Shown here piece after piece: positions 41,670 through 49,794 of a DNA stretch of 64,000 bases. The notes under the pieces are model-generated. The model saw nothing but the letters and a program-made list of their open reading frames with translations, searched no databases and was not told the DNA's origin. The DNA is taken from the NCBI GenBank assembly GCA_020638575.1, contig JACKIH010000003.1, forward strand, positions 3,459,001-3,523,000. The letters are read 5' to 3'. This DNA is from Rhodospirillaceae bacterium (GTDB taxonomy: Bacteria > Pseudomonadota > Alphaproteobacteria > DSM-16000 > Inquilinaceae). A program made the position numbers and the translations under genes. Within the stretch, counting starts at the first letter, position 1; each line of letters starts with the position of its first letter.

Positions 41670-43073
41670 CTAATGCCCTCTTTCAGCCGTATCTCGGGCA
41701 GCTTCGAAATCTTCGGGGTCAAGGAAGTAGTACCTCACCACGCTGCGCTCTTTCTGGATTTCCTGGTTGATCAGAGACTCCGTGAACGAGGTGATCTCTT
41801 CCAACGACGTGCTTGTCCGCACCCGAATGCGCTTGTGTTCCTTGGTGGGATCCCCGTTGATCTGCTTGTAGGCACTTATCACAGCGGAGTCTCGGAACAC
41901 TGTGGCTCCCAAGCTCCTCTGAAATTTCTCTTGAATCTTGCTATCTGTGCTCGCTACGAGACTCAAGGAGTTTCCATGATGCTTTGAAATATCAAGGCAC
42001 TTTGGTCTCTTCCGGTCGAGCATGCATTGTGCGAGCAACTTCGGTTCTGTCTCACTGCACCGACTGATTCGCTCAATCAGTCCCCACAGCATGAAGTCGT
42101 CCAGGCGTGCGTAGTCGCTTACATGACCATCACCATCAGCGAGCAAAAAGCTGATCAATGGGTGGCTGGATTCGATGCCGATACGACTGGCATTGCCGTG
42201 TGTTCCGAGCCAGCGGACTAGAGCTGCGACGATTTGCTCGAAACCGCGCGTGGCCTTGTGTAGGTAGACCGTCGCGAAAAGCCGATAGCGTGCGAGCAGG
42301 AAATCCTCGGCAGCCGAGCGCGCCTTTTCTGTGAAAGCAAACGTTGGTGCGAGTGTCGGCTCCAGATCATCTTCTTCCCGGCTCAGTGGGATTTGTTGGA
42401 TGACCAGATTGTTAATTAGCCATTCAATATCTATGGCACCCGCATGGGTTCCTGTCATGTATCGGTCACGCAATAGATAATCAAGACGATCCGCATCGAA
42501 GGAGCTGGAGAGTACAGCATGATGGATATCTGCGGGATCATCAGCTTCGATTACCTCTGCAATCTGCTAAGGCAATTTTGAATCAGATTCAGAAAGGAGT
42601 CTATTAATCTGAGAATCTGAATTTCGTATCAATTCTGCACTATAGAATTCATGACGCTTTGCCCTTTGTTGGCCGCGCAACTTTGCCAGATCGAGCCTTG
42701 CTCCTTCAAATGCATGACTAAAAGGTCCATGGCCGATGTCGTGGAGCAGAGCGGCCAATCGAATGACAACGGATCTGTCTGACGCGAGCCCGTCCTGCGG
42801 GGGCACGCATCCAGATTGAGGCTGGAGATGCTCGTCGATCCATCGAATTAACCGGCGGGCGTTGTGATAGACGCCGATAGAATGAGCGAAGCGAGTGTGT
42901 GTGGCACCGGGAAAGACAAGCTCTGTCAATCCGAGCTGGCGGATTCGGCGGAGTCTTTGAAACTCTGGTGTGTTGATCAGGCGCCAGGCAAGCTGATCGA
43001 CATCATCTTTCTCGTCGAAGATGATCAGATTGTGAATCGGGTCCCTGATACGCTGCGTCTTCGGCGGAGACAT
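41670..43073 (-). pseudogene. HD-domain phosphohydrolase (SAMHD1/YwfO-like) with in-frame amber codon
   Basis: One 467-codon reading frame split by a single TAG (42569-42567, codon 169). The first 168 residues carry THTRFAHSIGVYH, then ALLHDIGHGPFSHAFE: the His and the HD pair of the metal site. After TAG the same frame continues QIAEVIEADDPADIHHAVL and then FDADRLDYLLRDRYMTG, whose first Asp in DADRLDY should be the fourth metal ligand, and LLARYRLFATVYLHKATRGF. SAMHD1-type enzymes hydrolyse dNTPs; YwfO is a related HD protein. A truncated product would lack the fourth ligand. Nonsense mutation, sequencing error and readthrough cannot be separated here. GC content is low and the YwgA-like gene follows. 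Confidence 0.82.
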
Positions 43074-43268
43074 TGCCCTGGGGCGATCAATCTGAAGAAA
43101 GCGTTGCGCGAATCAGAAAGATGTCAGCACGTCACGTTAGATTTCGCTAGAGATGTGCTCAGCAGAAGAGTCTCGAAAATCAGAACTCTGATCTGGTCTG
43201 AGATGCCCTTGCCACAAATCCGAACGCCGTAGACGGACCCTGTCCCGCCGATCCGATCTTAGCCCATT

Positions 43269-44246
43269 TCAAGACTCGGCAACCGTCTCCGCGTGGTGGC
43301 AGGCCACCTGGCGGCCGCCCACCGGGCGCAGCAGCGGCCTTTCCGCCCGGCACCGCTCGGTGGCGAAGGCGCACCTGGTGTGGAAGGCACAGCCCGTCGG
43401 CGGGTCGAGCGGCGACGGGATCTCGCCCGACAGCTTCACCCGCTCCATGCGCAGCTCGGGGTTCACGGTGGGCGTGCTGGCCAAGAGCGCGCGTGTGTAG
43501 GGGTGCGTCGGCTGGGCGAAGATCGCCTCCTTCGGCCCCTGTTCCACCGGCCGGCCGAGATAGAGCACCAACACCGAATTGGCGATGTGGCGGACGACGC
43601 TGAGGTCGTGGCTGATGAACAGGTAGGCGAGGTCGAACTCCTCCTGCAGGTCCATCATCAGGTTCAGCACCTGGGCCTGCACCGAGAGATCGAGTGCCGA
43701 CACCGGCTCGTCGGCCACCAGCAGCTTAGGCTTCAGCATCAACGCGCGGGCAATGGCGATGCGCTGGCGCTGCCCGCCGGAAAACATGTGGGGGTAGCGG
43801 CTGTAGTGTTCCGGCCGCAGCCCCACCTTGGCCAGCATGGCAATGGCCTGTTCCCGCCGTGCCGCCCGCGGCTCCTTGGTGTTGATGACCAGAGGCTCTT
43901 CCAGGATCGCCCCGATGGTCTTGCGCGGGTTGAGCGAGCCGTAGGGATCCTGGAACACCATCTGCACCGTCTGGCGCACGGTGCGGCGCGCGCGGTGGTC
44001 CAGGGCCTTTGCCGTATCGGTGCCGGCGATGCTCAGCGTGCCCTCGGTCGGCCGCTCGATCAGCGTGACCAGCCGGCCCATGGTCGACTTGCCGGAGCCG
44101 GACTCGCCGACCACGGCCAGCGTGCGGCCCACGTCCAGGTCGAAATCGACACCGTCGAGCGCCCGCAGCAGGGCCGGCTTGCCGCCCATCCCGCCGGGGA
44201 TGACGTAGTGGCGCTTCAGGTTGCGGGCTTCGGCAATGCGGGTCAC
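43269..44246 (-). CDS. dppF: Dipeptide ABC transporter ATP-binding protein DppF
   Basis: A 325-residue ATPase of the oligopeptide/dipeptide transporter group. Walker A is VVGESGSGKST, the signature is MFSGGQRQRIAIARAL, Walker B is LLVADEPVSALD, and the C-terminal peptide-transporter extension with GCAFHTRCAFATERC is present. It pairs with DppD to power peptide import. Its ATG overlaps the DppD stop codon, and it is the last gene of dppABCDF. The AT-richer island begins about 195 bases downstream. Confidence 0.94.
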   Translation of the reverse strand: MTRIAEARNLKRHYVIPGGMGGKPALLRALDGVDFDLDVGRTLAVVGESGSGKSTMGRLVTLIERPTEGTLSIAGTDTAKALDHRARRTVRQTVQMVFQDPYGSLNPRKTIGAILEEPLVINTKEPRAARREQAIAMLAKVGLRPEHYSRYPHMFSGGQRQRIAIARALMLKPKLLVADEPVSALDLSVQAQVLNLMMDLQEEFDLAYLFISHDLSVVRHIANSVLVLYLGRPVEQGPKEAIFAQPTHPYTRALLASTPTVNPELRMERVKLSGEIPSPLDPPTGCAFHTRCAFATERCRAERPLLRPVGGRQVACHHAETVAES

Positions 44247-45238
44247 GCGCTGGCCTCCAGGTCCGCCGGATGCAGCGGGAAGTGGCAGCGGATCTTGCCG
44301 GTCTCCCGGCCCACCCGGTCGTCGGCGAGGGCCGGCGGGTCGCTCAGGCAGACGGGCTGGCGGTAGCGGCAGCGCGGGTTGAACAGGCAGCCGTCCGGCC
44401 GGTCATGCGCCCCCGGCACAACGCCGGGCAGGGTGGGCAGCCGCGCGCGGCCCAGGCTGCGTTCGGGCAGCGCATCCAGCAGCGCCTGGGTGTAGGGATG
44501 GCGGGGGTGGGCGAACAGGCGGCCGGCGCTGTGGGCTTCGACGATCTGGCCGGCATACATCACCACCACCCGCTGGGCGGTTTCCGCCACCACGCCCATG
44601 TCGTGGGTGACCAGCATCATGGCCATGCGGTTGGAGCGCTGGAGATCGACCAGCAGGTCGAGGATCTGCGCCTGGATGGTCACGTCCAGCGCCGTCGTCG
44701 GCTCGTCGGCCAACAGCAGGCGAGGGCGGCAGGCGGTGGCCATGGCGATCATCACGCGCTGGTTCATGCCGCCGGAAAGCTGGTGGGGAAAGGCGCTCAG
44801 GCGGCTTTCCGGTGCCGGGATGCCGACCGATCCGAGAAGCTGGACGGCGCGTTTGCGGGCCTCGTGGCGCGACAGCCCCTCATGCACCCGGAGCGCTTCC
44901 ATGATCTGGAAGCCGACGGTGAAGCAGGGGTTCAGGCTGGTCAGCGGCTCCTGGAAGATCATCGCCATGGCCTTGCCGGCGAGCTTGCGGCGCTGGCGGC
45001 GGCCGAGCTTCGTCAGGTCCTGTCCGTCGAAGGCGAGGCGGTCGGCCGTCACCTGGCCGGGGTAGCCGACCAGCCCCATGATGGCGAGCATGGTGACGCT
45101 CTTGCCCGACCCGGACTCCCCGACGATGCCGACCAGGTCGCCCTCCTCCACGGTGAGATCGACCCCGTCGACGGCGCGGAATGCGCCGTGCGCGGTGGGG
45201 AAGGTGACGGAGAGATTGCGGATTTCCAGCAGCGGCAT
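44243..45238 (-). CDS. dppD: Dipeptide ABC transporter ATP-binding protein DppD
   Basis: A 331-residue ATPase partner of DppF. It has Walker A IVGESGSGKSVTM, the Q-loop FQEPLTSLNP, the signature LSGGMNQRVMIAMA, Walker B LLLADEPTTALD and the C-terminal GCLFNPRCRYRQPVC, a cysteine motif typical of the OppD/DppD group. MPLLEIRNLSV is the proper start: its ATG overlaps the dppC stop (ATGA). The frame is open much further upstream, but that part is a shadow of dppC. Confidence 0.94.
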   Translation of the reverse strand: MPLLEIRNLSVTFPTAHGAFRAVDGVDLTVEEGDLVGIVGESGSGKSVTMLAIMGLVGYPGQVTADRLAFDGQDLTKLGRRQRRKLAGKAMAMIFQEPLTSLNPCFTVGFQIMEALRVHEGLSRHEARKRAVQLLGSVGIPAPESRLSAFPHQLSGGMNQRVMIAMATACRPRLLLADEPTTALDVTIQAQILDLLVDLQRSNRMAMMLVTHDMGVVAETAQRVVVMYAGQIVEAHSAGRLFAHPRHPYTQALLDALPERSLGRARLPTLPGVVPGAHDRPDGCLFNPRCRYRQPVCLSDPPALADDRVGRETGKIRCHFPLHPADLEASA

Positions 45239-46485
45239 CAGCGCTTCAACTTCGGGTCTAGGGCGTCGCGCAGGCCGTCGCCCAGCAGGTTGAACGCCAA
45301 CACGGTGGTAAGGATGGCGAAGCCGGGCAGGGTGACCACCCACCAGGCGCGGCGAATGAACTCCAGCGCATTGGCCAGCATCGTGCCCCATTCCGCCGTC
45401 GGCGGCTGCGCGCCGAGGCCGAGGAAGCCGAGAGCTGCAGCGTCGAGCACCGCACTGGAGAAGCCCAGCGTGGCCTGCACGATCAGCGGGGCCAAGCAAT
45501 TGGGCAGGATGACGACCACCATCAGGCGCAGCCAGTTGGCCCCGGCGATGCGCGAGGCGGTGACGTAGTCGCGGTTGATCTCGTTGATCACCGCCGCCCG
45601 CGTCAGCCGCACATAGTGGGGCAGCACGACGATGGCGATGGCGAGGATGGCGTTGGTCAGGCTGGGGCCGAGGATGGCGACGACGACGATGGCCAGCAGC
45701 AGCGCCGGCAGGGCCAGCATGATGTCCATCGCCCGCATGATCAGAATGCCCAGCGCGCCTTGGAAGAAGCCGGCAATCAGGCCCAGCATGATGCCGGTGA
45801 CCAGCGACAGGGTGACCACGATGCAGCCGATCAGCATGGATAGCTGGGCGCCCTTGATCAGGCGGGACAGCATATCCCGCCCCAACTCGTCGGTGCCCAG
45901 CAGAAAGCGGGAATCGCCACCCTGATTGTCGGCCACTTCGGCCTGGATCTCGATGTCCAACTGCTCATTCGGCGCCAGTTCGGCAAACCCGTCGCCGGGG
46001 TCGTAGATCAGCGTGGTTCGGTCGACCGTCAGCGTTCCGGGGATCCCCTCCGGCAGGCTCGCGTTGAGGAAGGTCATGCGCGCCGGGTTGAGCTCGCCCC
46101 GGTAAATCTGCGGCGCCGGGATTTCGGCGGCTTCGCCCGGGCGGTTGCGGCGCGCCCCGGCCAACACCATGGGGCCGCGGGGATTGCCGACCACCCCGAT
46201 GGTCAGGGTCGTTTGCTCGGTCTGCCCCTCGACCCAGGCCGGCGGCACCAGGCTGAGCAGCACGTCGGTGCCGGGACGCGTATACTGGCGGTTTGGGTCG
46301 TGCGGCGCGATGACGTCGGCGGTGATGGCCACCAGCGCGATCAGCAGGATCACGGTGAGCCCCACCAGGGCTCCGCGGTTGCGGCGGAACGACCGCCAGA
46401 ATTCCGCAAACGGGTGGGGCGGCGCTTCCGCAACCGTCGCGGCGGCCAGCTCCGCGGCTTCTGCGTCTATCAACGTCTCGGTCAT
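45238..46485 (-). CDS. dppC: Dipeptide ABC transporter permease DppC with a large insertion
   Basis: A 415-residue permease, about 110 residues longer than usual. After the first membrane helix (about residues 40-58) and IAPHDPNRQ, the usual PPAW (residues 81-84) is separated from LGTDELGRDMLSRL (196 onward) by a hydrophilic, Gly/Pro-rich, beta-prone segment. In typical DppC these two motifs nearly adjoin. The remaining five helices and the EAA-like region ASRIAGANWLRLMVVVILPN are normal. The start directly follows the dppB stop. The insert is in frame and has normal base composition, so it does not look like a sequencing error. Confidence 0.92.
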   Translation of the reverse strand: MTETLIDAEAAELAAATVAEAPPHPFAEFWRSFRRNRGALVGLTVILLIALVAITADVIAPHDPNRQYTRPGTDVLLSLVPPAWVEGQTEQTTLTIGVVGNPRGPMVLAGARRNRPGEAAEIPAPQIYRGELNPARMTFLNASLPEGIPGTLTVDRTTLIYDPGDGFAELAPNEQLDIEIQAEVADNQGGDSRFLLGTDELGRDMLSRLIKGAQLSMLIGCIVVTLSLVTGIMLGLIAGFFQGALGILIMRAMDIMLALPALLLAIVVVAILGPSLTNAILAIAIVVLPHYVRLTRAAVINEINRDYVTASRIAGANWLRLMVVVILPNCLAPLIVQATLGFSSAVLDAAALGFLGLGAQPPTAEWGTMLANALEFIRRAWWVVTLPGFAILTTVLAFNLLGDGLRDALDPKLKR

Positions 46486-47496
46486 CTACCGCGCATGCCG
46501 GATTCTGGGGTTGATGATGCCGTACAGGATATCCACCGTCAGGTTCACCAGGATGACGGCGGTGGCGATCAGCATGATGCCCCCCTGCAGGCGCGGATAG
46601 TCGCGGCGGCCGATGGCGTCGACCAGCCATTTGCCGACACCGGGCCAGGAGAAGATCGTTTCCGTCAGGATCGCCCCCGTGAGCAGCACGCCGACCTGCA
46701 GGCCGACCACCGTGATCACCGGGATCAGCGCGTTGCGCAGGGCGTGTAGCCAGATGGTGCGGCCGGGGCCCAGGCCCTTGGCGCGGGCGGTGCGGATATA
46801 ATCCTCGCCCATCACCTCCAGCATGGAGGATCGCGTCATGCGGGCGATCACCGCCAAGGGGATGGTGCCCAGCACGATGGACGGCAGGACGAGGTGGTGG
46901 AGGGCCGACAGGAAGGCGCCCTCCTGGTCGCCGAGCAGCGTGTCGATCAGCATGAAGCCGGTGACGGGGTCGACCCAGTAGAGGTCGGAAATGCGCTGGC
47001 TGACGGGCGTCAGCCCCAGGTGCACGGAAAACAGCAGGATCAGCAGGATGCCCCACCAGAAGATGGGCATGGAATAGCCGGTGAGCGACACGCCCATGAC
47101 GCCGTAGTCGACCGCCGTTCCCCGCCGTGTGGCCGCCAGGACGCCGGCCGGCAGGCCGATCGCCAGGGCGAAGATCATGGCGCAGATCGACAGCTCCAGG
47201 GTGGCCGGGAAGAGGGCGAAGAACTCTCTCAGCACCGGCTGGTGGGTGGTGATGGAGGCGCCGAAATCGCCGTTCAGCACGTCCCAGATATAATCCGCGT
47301 ACTGCTCCAGCAGGGGCCGGTCGAGGCCGTATTCCTGCATCATCTGAGCATGGCGCACGGGATCGATGCCGCGCTCGCCGGCCCGGATCTCGATGGGATC
47401 GCCGGGCACCAGGCGGATCAGTGCGAAGGCCAGCAGCGTGATCCCGATGAAGGTGGGGATCACCAGCGTAACGCGGGTGAGGATGAAGCGCAGCAT
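46486..47496 (-). CDS. dppB: Dipeptide ABC transporter permease DppB
   Basis: A 336-residue permease with six membrane segments. The first helix LVIPTFIGITLLAFALIRL and the conserved DRPLLEQYADYIWDVLNGD and TRSSMLEVMGEDYIRTARAK (EAA loop) are those of DppB. dppC begins with the very next base after its stop. The dppA gene lies 101 bases upstream, with a strong hairpin in between. Confidence 0.94.
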   Translation of the reverse strand: MLRFILTRVTLVIPTFIGITLLAFALIRLVPGDPIEIRAGERGIDPVRHAQMMQEYGLDRPLLEQYADYIWDVLNGDFGASITTHQPVLREFFALFPATLELSICAMIFALAIGLPAGVLAATRRGTAVDYGVMGVSLTGYSMPIFWWGILLILLFSVHLGLTPVSQRISDLYWVDPVTGFMLIDTLLGDQEGAFLSALHHLVLPSIVLGTIPLAVIARMTRSSMLEVMGEDYIRTARAKGLGPGRTIWLHALRNALIPVITVVGLQVGVLLTGAILTETIFSWPGVGKWLVDAIGRRDYPRLQGGIMLIATAVILVNLTVDILYGIINPRIRHAR

Positions 47497-47547
47497 GGAG
47501 AGGTCGGTCGCGGCCCGGCAGGACGGGAGGGCGGAGGCAAGCCGGCA

Positions 47548-47577
47548 GTCCGGCGGCGGGCGATGCCGCCGCCGGAC
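47548..47577 (-). promoter_or_regulatory. Intercistronic hairpin between dppA and dppB
   Basis: GTCCGGCGGCG (47548-47558) and CGCCGCCGGAC (47567-47577) are perfect 11-bp arms with an 8-base loop, 20 bases past the dppA stop. Its placement after a binding-protein gene parallels the choX-choW hairpin and suggests stabilisation of dppA mRNA or partial termination. Confidence 0.65.
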
Positions 47578-47597
47578 CTCAGGCTGGCCGGAGCCGG

Positions 47598-49196
47598 CTA
47601 TTCAGCCAGGCTGACGCCGTAGAAGATGTGACCGCCGAACGGATCGATCAGGTAGTCCTGCACCTCGTTCCGCACCGGCATGTACACCACCGAGTGGGCG
47701 ATCGGCACCCACGGGGTCTCTTCGTGGAAGATCACCTGGGCTTCCTCGTAGAGCCGCGTCCGCTCGTCGAGGTCGGTGGTCAGCTTGGCGTCGCGCAGCA
47801 GGCTGTCGAACGGCTCGTAGCACCAGCGCGACCGGTTCGACCCACCCGCGACCGCGTCGCAGCCGAGCAGCACATACATGAAGTTGTCCGGGTCGCCGTT
47901 GTCGCCGGTCCAGCCCAGCAGCACGGTGTCGTGCTCGCCTTCCGCCGAGCGGGCCAGGTATTCGCCCCACTCGTAGGTGACGATTTCGGCCTCGACGCCG
48001 ATTTCCGCCCAGTTGGCCTGGATGATCTCGGCCATGCGGCGGGCGGCCGGGTTGTAGGGGCGCTGCACGGGCATCGCCCAGAGGTTGGTGGTGAACCCGT
48101 CCGGATAGCCGGCTTCGGCCAGCAGGGCGCGGGCGGCTTCGGGATCGAAGGGATAGTCTTCGATGTCCCAGTTGTAGGACCAGATCGTCGGCGGGATCGG
48201 GTTGACCGCAGGAACGGCGGCACCCTGGAAGATCGCCTCGATGATGGCTTCCTTGTTGATCGCCAGGTAGAGCGCCCGGCGCACGCGCGGATCGGTGAAC
48301 GGCTCGCGCTCGGTGTTGAACGCCAGGTAGCCGACGTTGAGGCCTTCCTGCTCCAGCACGGTGATGTTCGGATCGGCCTGCATCGCCGGGACATCGGCCG
48401 GGTTCGGGTACGGCATCACGTGGCATTCGCCGGCCTGCAGGCGGGCGTAGCGCACCGACGCGTCGGGCGTGATGGAGAACACCAGCTCATCGATCGCCGC
48501 CGGGCCATTCCAATAGTCCTGGAACGCCTGGTAGCGGATCTGCGCGTCCTGGCGATAGTCCACCAGCACGAACGGCCCGGTGCCGACGGGGTTGAGGTCG
48601 ATCTCTTCGGGCGTGCCGGCCGCGGTCATGGCTTCGGCATGCTCCAGCGACATGATCGAGGCGAAGTCCATGGCCAGGTTGGCCAGGAAGGGCGCTTCGG
48701 GATGCGTCAGCACGAAACGGACGGTGAGGTCGTCGACCCGCTCGATATGGTCGATCAGCGAGCCCATGCTCATGCCGTCGAAGTATTCGTACGTGTCGCC
48801 CGTAATGTTGTGGTACGGATTTTCCGGATCGAGCTGCCGTTCGAAGGAATAGATCACGTCATCGGCGGTCAGCGTCCGCGTCGGCGTGAAGTTGTCGTGG
48901 CTGTGGAACGGCACGCCTGCACGCAGATGGAAGGTGTAGGTCAGCCCGTCCTCGGAAATGTCCCAGGTTTCAGCAAGCCCCGGGATGATGGTGGTGGTGC
49001 CGCGCTCGAACTCGACCAGCCGGTTGAAGATGGTCTTCGACGAGGCGTCGAACGTCGTGCCGGCCGTGTAGAGCTGCGGATTGAAACCTTCGGGACTGCC
49101 TTCGGAGCAGTAGACCAGGGTGGTCGCTTGCGCTGTGCCCGCGAGCAGTAAGCCCAGCGTAGCGCCAAGCGCCAAGGCCGACGTCATCCGTGCCAT
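47598..49196 (-). CDS. dppA: Dipeptide ABC transporter substrate-binding protein
   Basis: A 532-residue periplasmic peptide-binding protein. After the signal peptide (ending TAQA), the mature start TTLVYCSEGSPEGFNPQLYT closely matches E. coli DppA. Other conserved parts are GLAETWDISEDGLTYTFHLR and the C-terminal ETPWVPIAHSVVYMPVR. In E. coli the homologue also binds heme with a second permease system; nothing here tests that. GGGAG is 10 bases before the ATG. It is the first gene of the operon. Confidence 0.95.
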   Translation of the reverse strand: MARMTSALALGATLGLLLAGTAQATTLVYCSEGSPEGFNPQLYTAGTTFDASSKTIFNRLVEFERGTTTIIPGLAETWDISEDGLTYTFHLRAGVPFHSHDNFTPTRTLTADDVIYSFERQLDPENPYHNITGDTYEYFDGMSMGSLIDHIERVDDLTVRFVLTHPEAPFLANLAMDFASIMSLEHAEAMTAAGTPEEIDLNPVGTGPFVLVDYRQDAQIRYQAFQDYWNGPAAIDELVFSITPDASVRYARLQAGECHVMPYPNPADVPAMQADPNITVLEQEGLNVGYLAFNTEREPFTDPRVRRALYLAINKEAIIEAIFQGAAVPAVNPIPPTIWSYNWDIEDYPFDPEAARALLAEAGYPDGFTTNLWAMPVQRPYNPAARRMAEIIQANWAEIGVEAEIVTYEWGEYLARSAEGEHDTVLLGWTGDNGDPDNFMYVLLGCDAVAGGSNRSRWCYEPFDSLLRDAKLTTDLDERTRLYEEAQVIFHEETPWVPIAHSVVYMPVRNEVQDYLIDPFGGHIFYGVSLAE

Positions 49197-49794
49197 GATT
49201 GATCATACTCCCGTGCTACTATTCGGCTGCTTTTGTTGGCATTACTTGCCGAATTATCTGGTTAAGAGCTTGGGTCTGGCGCTCCTAGAAATCGGCGGAG
49301 CGCGAATTCTCAACTCCAGTCCTCGCCGCAGGTCCAGCCGGTGTCGTGATAGGCAATGCGCCTTGGCCCGGCCCGCAGCTTGGGGGAGACCATGCTCTCA
49401 TACCTTGGTGAAGACAAGCATCCGGGCAGAAAGAGCGCAGGTTGGCGGATCGAAGCACCGCCAAAGGGAACTTGTCCTAGTCCACCTTCGGTTGGTGTAT
49501 TCGCCCTAAGGTTGTAAGGCACATATCCCGCCTGCCGAGGGCACACAACCAAGTCATATGCTGCGGTCCAGCGTCTTGAATTGGGTTGCCGGAGGCGCCT
49601 GATCTCGCAAGTGCCAGGTTCATTGTATCTCGATAGGCGATCCTGGAATGATGTTGCTGAAGTAATACTGACAAGCAAGCTATGTTGCGGCGGTCTCTCC
49701 ACTCGGGCGGCAGGCCGCAGCGGCGGCGACGGCGCGCTCACAGGCGCGCGGCCTCGCCCGATTGTGAAGGTGAGCCCACGCCGGTCCGCGGCGG
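49197..49794. other. Long non-coding gap upstream of dppA
   Basis: No convincing gene is seen in these 598 bases. The first 120 bases are AT-rich and should hold the dppA promoter. ATTCGGC (49221-49227) and GCCGAAT (49248-49254) form an inverted repeat with a 20-base spacer, a possible operator or leader hairpin. The rest is of mixed composition, less GC-rich than average, with only short, unconvincing frames. It may be a degraded gene or an old insertion scar. Confidence 0.5.

Noticed and set aside
41670..42473. Separate gene starting at TTG 42473 for the second half of the HD protein
   Set aside because: The homology continues upstream of 42473 in frame to the TAG at 42567, so this is the rest of one split gene. 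No ribosome-binding site supports the TTG.
41150..43275. Target-site duplication flanking the AT-rich island
   Set aside because: Only a six-base match (TTCAAG) is seen near both ends, too short to claim; no integrase or tRNA is adjacent.
49477..49674. 65-codon minus-strand frame in the dppA-nnrS gap
   Set aside because: No homology, no plausible ribosome-binding site, ordinary shadow length.
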